A stretch of 9,204 nucleotides of DNA. Source: Oligoflexia bacterium. Lineage in GTDB: Bacteria; Bdellovibrionota; JAFGOL01. The DNA lies in NCBI GenBank assembly GCA_016926495.1, contig JAFGOL010000133.1:1-9204 (forward strand). Direction: 5' to 3'. The notes under the pieces were generated by a model. It searched no databases and was not told the DNA's origin. It saw nothing but the letters and a program-made list of their open reading frames with translations. Shown here one piece after another: positions 6,036 through 9,204 of the stretch (within the stretch, counting starts at the first letter, position 1; every line of letters starts with the position of its first letter). Position numbers and translations under genes: made by a program.

Positions 6036-7307
6036 ATGTTTTCAATTAACTGGGACAGCGCCGTTAATAATGAATTAAACGAACTTTTAAGAGTAACCGC
6101 CGGACAGGCTTACTCAGCGCTGGAGAAAACACTGTCCAAACGGGAATCCGGAAAAATAGGCTTTATGGACCTTGTATTCAGGGAAAAGGAAATATCAAGG
6201 GTAAAAAAGCTTGCCGCAAAGACCGCGAAGGAATTTGATACACTGATAGTGCTTGGCATAGGAGGTTCAAGCCTTGGGGGGAAAACAATCAACGCTGCGC
6301 TGATGAATAATTTCGACTATAACAGAAAAAAAGTTTTCTACGCGGATAATGTTGATCCTGACTATTTCCACGAGTTGATTTCGTCTCTTGACCTTAAAAA
6401 AACGGCTTTTAACGTTATTTCAAAATCAGGGTCGACGGCCGAAACGATGGCGCAATTCCTTGTTGTATATGATCTTCTTTGCAAAAAACTCGGAAAAGAG
6501 GAAGCCGTAAAAAGAATAATAATGACAACGGATCCCAAATCCGGGGCCCTGCGGCCGCTTGAAAAATCAATCGGATTCGAAACCCTTGAAATCCCTCAGA
6601 ACGTGGGAGGAAGGTTCAGTGTCCTCAGTGACGTAGGTTTGTTCCCGTCCGCCTTTTCGGGTGTTGATGTTGACAGCCTCATAAAAGGCGCAGCGTCTGT
6701 TCTTGAAACCGGAACAGGCAAAGACATGGAAAAAAACCCGGTACTGAAATACTCTCTGCTTAAATATCTTTATTGTCAAAAAGGGTTTATGAATTCGGTC
6801 ATGATGCCGTACTCAACTAAACTATTTGAACTAAGCGCGTGGTACGTACAGCTATGGGCCGAAAGTCTCGGTAAAAAGGGCATGGGCCAGACACCCATAC
6901 CTGCAATAGGCGCCACGGACCAGCATTCCCAGCTCCAGCTGTTCATGGAGGGCCCCAGGGACAAATTTATCACCTTTATAGGAGTGGAAAACAGCCGCAA
7001 CAAGACGGAGATCCCATGCTTCGAGCAGGAAATCGATGCTTTTGACTACCTTTCGGGACATACCATGCAGGAGCTTATAAGATGCGAAATGTTGTCAACC
7101 CAGAGAGCCTTGTTTGAAAACGGCGTTCCATCTGTTAGAATAGAACTTCCCGAATTAAATGCGGAAAACGTCGGAGCGTTGTTTATGTTCTTTGAAATGG
7201 CCGTAGCAATAACCGGCGACCTTATGGAAATTGACGCATTTAATCAGCCGGGTGTTGAACTCAGCAAAAAATACACATACCAGATGATGGGAAGAAAAGG
7301 ATACTAG
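6036..7307 (+). CDS. pgi: Glucose-6-phosphate isomerase
   Basis: PGI interconverts glucose 6-phosphate and fructose 6-phosphate in glycolysis and gluconeogenesis. The protein is 423 residues, in the short bacterial class (I recall ~450 for Bacillus and ~550 for E. coli). Sugar-phosphate (SIS) loops are seen as LGIGGSSLGG (73-82) and SKSGSTAET (129-137). The GGRFSVLSDVGLFP signature lies at 191-204. Expected catalytic positions are E276 in QLWAESLG, H297 in TDQHSQLQ and a lysine (411/412) in NQPGVELSKKY. The start has a good AAGGAG (6021-6026) nine bases upstream. The next gene starts directly after its TAG stop. Secure by motifs. Confidence 0.96.
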   Translation: MFSINWDSAVNNELNELLRVTAGQAYSALEKTLSKRESGKIGFMDLVFREKEISRVKKLAAKTAKEFDTLIVLGIGGSSLGGKTINAALMNNFDYNRKKVFYADNVDPDYFHELISSLDLKKTAFNVISKSGSTAETMAQFLVVYDLLCKKLGKEEAVKRIIMTTDPKSGALRPLEKSIGFETLEIPQNVGGRFSVLSDVGLFPSAFSGVDVDSLIKGAASVLETGTGKDMEKNPVLKYSLLKYLYCQKGFMNSVMMPYSTKLFELSAWYVQLWAESLGKKGMGQTPIPAIGATDQHSQLQLFMEGPRDKFITFIGVENSRNKTEIPCFEQEIDAFDYLSGHTMQELIRCEMLSTQRALFENGVPSVRIELPELNAENVGALFMFFEMAVAITGDLMEIDAFNQPGVELSKKYTYQMMGRKGY

Positions 7308-8225
7308 ATGGCGTATTCAGGCAATAACGACGATATCGGCAAAAGAGACAAGACCGACGTAATAAGCAGCCATACCCTTGAGGTAAAAATAGAAGACGCC
7401 AAAAGGGTAAAGGCAGCCCTCAGGCAGATGAACGGCACTTTTATAGGAAGAAAATATCCTCTTAATAACGGAACATCCATTGTTGGACGCGATCCGGGAC
7501 TGGACATCACTATACAGGACAACAGCGTAAGCAGGAGGCATGCGGAGCTTATTTACGACAACAACACTCTCCAGATAGTAGACCTCAAGAGTACAAACGG
7601 CACCTTCCTTAATGACAAGCCCGTTAAAAACGCCTCTGCGTCACACGGGGATTTGATCCGTTTCGGCAATATACTTTTCAAAGTCATTCCGCCGGGCGAT
7701 ATTGAAAGCATATTTCATGACGAACTGCATAACCTTGCGAACCTCGACGGGCTTACCGGCACTTACAACAGGAAATACATCCTGAACTACCTTGAAGGCG
7801 AAATCAAGAGATGCGGCCAGCTCAACCTGCCCCTGTCGTTGATAATATTCGATCTTGATCACTTTAAAAAAGTCAATGACGTTCACGGTCATCTTGCCGG
7901 GGATTATGTCTTAAAGGAAACCGTAAGGCTGATGAAGGAAAAGGTGCTTAGGGCATCAGACACCCTGGGACGTTACGGAGGAGAGGAATTCTGCGTAATA
8001 CTGAGTGAATCCGCGGTCAAAACAGCTACCGATGTTGCCGAAAGACTCAGGGCTGCGGTTGCGACGCACCATTTCAGCTTCAACGACAAAAAGATACCCG
8101 TTACAATCAGCGCCGGGGTTGCGCAAATGAGTTCCGAAACTTCGTCCTCAAGCGAGCTTATAGACGAAGCGGACAAGCTGCTTTACAAGGCCAAGGAGGG
8201 CGGACGAAACCGGGTCTGCCGCTAA
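7308..8225 (+). CDS. FHA-GGDEF diguanylate cyclase
   Basis: A 305-residue cytoplasmic signalling protein. An FHA phosphothreonine-binding domain spans about 50-125, with GRDPGLDI, SVSRRHAEL (73-81) and STNGTFLND (95-103), which hold the usual phosphopeptide-binding Gly-Arg, Ser-x-x-His and Asn-Gly residues. A GGDEF domain spans about 140-305, with LDGLTGTYNRK (147-156), FDLDHFKKVND (181-191) and an intact active-site GGEEF (224-228). RASD (215-218) stands five residues before GGEEF and matches the inhibitory I-site RxxD, so product feedback is likely. It should make c-di-GMP from two GTP, with the FHA domain linking it to a Ser/Thr kinase signal. The ATG directly abuts the pgi TAG and has AAAAGGA at 7295-7301. 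The stop overlaps that of the convergent downstream gene. Confidence 0.93.
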   Translation: MAYSGNNDDIGKRDKTDVISSHTLEVKIEDAKRVKAALRQMNGTFIGRKYPLNNGTSIVGRDPGLDITIQDNSVSRRHAELIYDNNTLQIVDLKSTNGTFLNDKPVKNASASHGDLIRFGNILFKVIPPGDIESIFHDELHNLANLDGLTGTYNRKYILNYLEGEIKRCGQLNLPLSLIIFDLDHFKKVNDVHGHLAGDYVLKETVRLMKEKVLRASDTLGRYGGEEFCVILSESAVKTATDVAERLRAAVATHHFSFNDKKIPVTISAGVAQMSSETSSSSELIDEADKLLYKAKEGGRNRVCR

Positions 8226-8794
8226 TTTGTTACCGCGATGTTGGTAACCATTCTGCGTCCGTCGCCTATGGTTACGTATTCCAGCATCACTGTATGCTGC
8301 TCGCTGAACCGGTTCAGTTTCTGTTCATAGTCCGTCCTTAAATTACTTTCTTCAAGGACGTTTGCATAAAATTTTCTGTTCCAGTTATAGTTAGTAACGT
8401 TGTTCCGGGCATCACCAGTTGAGTCGTATTTATCCGATTCCCTGCCCAGCACAAGTTCTATTCTCTTTTTCCTGATCAGAGCAATTTTGTCCTTTAACTT
8501 TGTTGAGTATTTTGACTGTATAAGCTCTTTTTGCTGCAAAATGGAATCCAGCTTTTCTACAACCCTGTGAAAATCCCCATTTAGAAAAGACGGTGAAACG
8601 TGGAAACGCTCATTGATCCTGTATTCCTTGTTGGACACCCTCTCCCCTTTAAGCTCGCCGCCTTCAATAAGCACATTCATTTTTGAAGGAGTTGAATTAA
8701 CCGGTACCGGCGCCGCGTAAGCTGAAAAAACAAGGGTAAAAAAGAAGAACAGGATCAGTTCTGAAATTGTTTTTACTTTGTAAAACTTCTTCAT
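8222..8794 (-). CDS. Exported coiled-coil protein, unknown function
   Basis: A 190-residue protein starting at the ATG at 8794 (MKKFYKVK). The frame is open to an ATG at 8821, but GGGAGG (plus CCTCCC, 8801-8806) six bases upstream and the signal peptide favour the shorter form. A basic N-terminus, a hydrophobic core (ELILFFFFTLVFS) and AYA-AP at 25-29 indicate signal peptidase I cleavage after residue 27. The mature part has a charged, probably coiled-coil segment of about residues 65-110 (VVEKLDSILQQK..., LKDKIALIRKKRIE) and a C-terminal TIGDGRRMVTNIAVTN. There are no cysteines. A periplasmic, outer-membrane or surface location is likely. I recognise no family. A 145-base leader with hairpins may control it. 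Confidence 0.75.
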   Translation of the reverse strand: MKKFYKVKTISELILFFFFTLVFSAYAAPVPVNSTPSKMNVLIEGGELKGERVSNKEYRINERFHVSPSFLNGDFHRVVEKLDSILQQKELIQSKYSTKLKDKIALIRKKRIELVLGRESDKYDSTGDARNNVTNYNWNRKFYANVLEESNLRTDYEQKLNRFSEQHTVMLEYVTIGDGRRMVTNIAVTN

Positions 8795-8813
8795 AAAAAG
8801 CCTCCCTGCCATC

Positions 8814-8830
8814 AGGGGCATAACACCCCT
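8814..8830 (-). repeat. Small GC-rich hairpin before the exported-protein RBS
   Basis: AGGGG (8814-8818) and CCCCT (8826-8830) can pair around a 7-base loop. The hairpin ends eight bases from the GGGAGG ribosome-binding site on the minus-strand transcript. A nearby TAGAA-g-TTCTA (8832-8842) is a second small palindrome. Confidence 0.4.
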
Positions 8831-8842
8831 ATAGAAGTTCTA

Positions 8843-8902
8843 GTCACGCAATCCATGGCAACCTGCTTATATACTCAGCAAGTTCTGTGCCATGCGTTTG
8901 AC
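8843..8902 (-). ncRNA. 60-base imperfect hairpin in the leader of the exported-protein gene
   Basis: Four pairing blocks stack in order: GTCA 8843-8846 with TGAC 8899-8902, CGC 8847-8849 with GCG 8894-8896, ATGGCA 8855-8860 with TGCCAT 8888-8893, and CCTGCT 8862-8867 with AGCAAG 8877-8882 (one mismatch in DNA, a G-U pair in the minus-strand RNA). Bulges of 2 and 5 bases and an internal loop separate them. It lies in the predicted leader. I match it to no known riboswitch. It may be a regulatory leader or a remnant repeat. Confidence 0.4.
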
Positions 8903-8912
8903 GATAGTCAAA
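8897..8912. repeat. Inverted repeat TTTGAC-gata-GTCAAA
   Basis: Perfect 6-base arms around a 4-base spacer, the form of a binding site for a dimeric regulator. Its left arm is shared with the foot of the 60-base hairpin, so two alternative RNA pairings are possible. Confidence 0.4.
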
Positions 8913-8942
8913 GATGTGTCATTTCGGGTAGTTGATGTGTCA
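8913..8942. repeat. Two direct repeats GATGTGTCA, 21 bases apart
   Basis: GATGTGTCA occurs at 8913-8921 and 8934-8942. The 21-base period is close to two helical turns, as for tandem operator sites, and the repeats sit near the predicted transcription start of the minus-strand gene. A partial copy, GTGTCA, occurs at 9100-9105. Confidence 0.45.
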
Positions 8943-8946
8943 ATAT

Positions 8947-8976
8947 ATTATCATACAATACGTTACCATATGTAAA
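8947..8976 (-). promoter_or_regulatory. Possible promoter of the exported-protein gene
   Basis: Minus-strand TTTACA (plus 8971-8976), an 18-base spacer and GATAAT (plus 8947-8952), each five of six to consensus. Transcription would begin near 8940, giving a leader of about 145 bases that includes the hairpins. The AT-rich context lowers confidence. Confidence 0.4.
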
Positions 8977-9104
8977 TATACCACACCGCTCACACGTTTT
9001 TCACACAAAAAACAACCCAACTCATTGTTTATACACAATATTTTAAAAAACGTTTAAATTCCTGACAGGCACAAACTTTTGACAGTGCGATCTACCCGTG
9101 TGTC

Positions 9105-9128
9105 ATATGCAACCAGATATGCAACCAG
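9105..9128. repeat. Tandem duplication of a 12-base unit
   Basis: ATATGCAACCAG occurs at 9105-9116 and again, immediately adjacent and identical, at 9117-9128. Perfect tandem copies suggest recent slippage, or short iteron-like or operator sites. Confidence 0.6.
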
Positions 9129-9204
9129 ACGGAGCAGAGTTTTAAAATCCCTGTAACCCTTTGCCACCGAGTGATCCAGGCGTTTTTACAAGTTAGTCCG
9201 TCTG
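9127..9204. repeat. Inverted repeat bounding the last 78 bases
   Basis: CAGACGGA (9127-9134) and TCCGTCTG (9197-9204) are perfect inverted copies. Inside, CCTG (9150-9153) and CAGG (9177-9180) are symmetrically nested. This could be a small inverted-repeat element or a mobile-element end continuing past the window. The boundary is cut by the window edge. Confidence 0.35.

Larger units (their letters stand above)
8795..9204. other. Long non-coding region at the right edge
   Basis: About 400 bases without a convincing gene. It holds, from left to right, the ribosome-binding site and small hairpin of the exported-protein gene, a 60-base imperfect hairpin, a 16-base inverted repeat, a pair of GATGTGTCA repeats, a promoter-like site (minus), AT-rich sequence, a tandem 12-base repeat and an 8-base inverted repeat at the edge. 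Parts could be a decayed mobile element, but no transposase fragment is recognised. Confidence 0.6.

Noticed and set aside
8795..8821. Longer N-terminus of the exported protein starting at 8821
   Set aside because: It adds MPLMAGRLF before the signal peptide, lacks a clear ribosome-binding site and overlaps both a hairpin and the strong GGGAGG used by the ATG at 8794.
8843..8902. Cyclic-di-GMP (GEMM) riboswitch, suggested by the GGDEF/PilZ context and a GCACAG string on the minus strand
   Set aside because: The GAAA tetraloop, its receptor and the two-helix arrangement of GEMM-I are not present. Only a short string matches.
9060..9187. Short minus-strand open frame (starting KRLDHSVAKGYRDFKT) as a protein fragment
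   Set aside because: It has fewer than 50 codons, no ATG and no family I recognise, and it runs through the tandem and inverted repeats.

Overview
The window looks like a chromosomal stretch from an anaerobic, probably Gram-negative-type bacterium with fermentative, ferredoxin-linked metabolism. The reasons are an acetate kinase, a group of iron-sulfur proteins related to complex I and [NiFe]-hydrogenases, two proteins of the cyclic-di-GMP signalling families (PilZ and GGDEF), and a secreted protein with a type I signal peptide. Base composition is moderate to low GC. No rRNA, tRNA, CRISPR array or intact transposase is visible. I cannot name the phylum from sequence alone.

Layout. Positions 1-6 (minus) hold the first two codons of a gene that leaves the window. 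At 87-1304 (minus) is ackA. A divergent intergenic region separates it from a tightly packed plus-strand group at 1406-4332: a NuoB/hydrogenase-small-subunit-like protein, a fused NuoC-NuoD/hydrogenase-large-subunit-like protein, a stand-alone NuoF-type 4Fe-4S domain, a NuoG/HoxU-like protein and a 2[4Fe-4S] ferredoxin. This group converges, with overlapping ends, on a minus-strand STAS-like/zinc-ribbon/PilZ protein (4322-5137). Divergent from that is a plus-strand operon: engB, a two-helix membrane protein, pgi, and an FHA-GGDEF diguanylate cyclase (5188-8225). This converges, again with overlapping stops, on a minus-strand exported coiled-coil protein (8222-8794). The last ~400 bases are non-coding and contain a promoter-like site, a long imperfect hairpin and several short repeats.

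The most interesting part is 1406-4332. The five proteins resemble the electron-carrying peripheral arm of complex I or of HoxFUYH/group 4 hydrogenases. Seen in the sequence, however, the large subunit lacks the Ni-binding CxxC pairs and the small subunit lacks one of the four usual cluster ligands. The NuoF relative consists only of the N3-cluster domain with no FMN/NADH domain, and no membrane subunits or hydrogenase maturation genes are present. All frames are intact and translationally coupled. This suggests (inference) a functional soluble iron-sulfur complex whose catalytic partner is encoded elsewhere, or a new use of the hydrogenase/complex I scaffold.

The flanking PilZ and GGDEF genes, about 2.2 kb apart, form a second theme (cyclic-di-GMP synthesis and possible sensing), although they lie in different transcription units.
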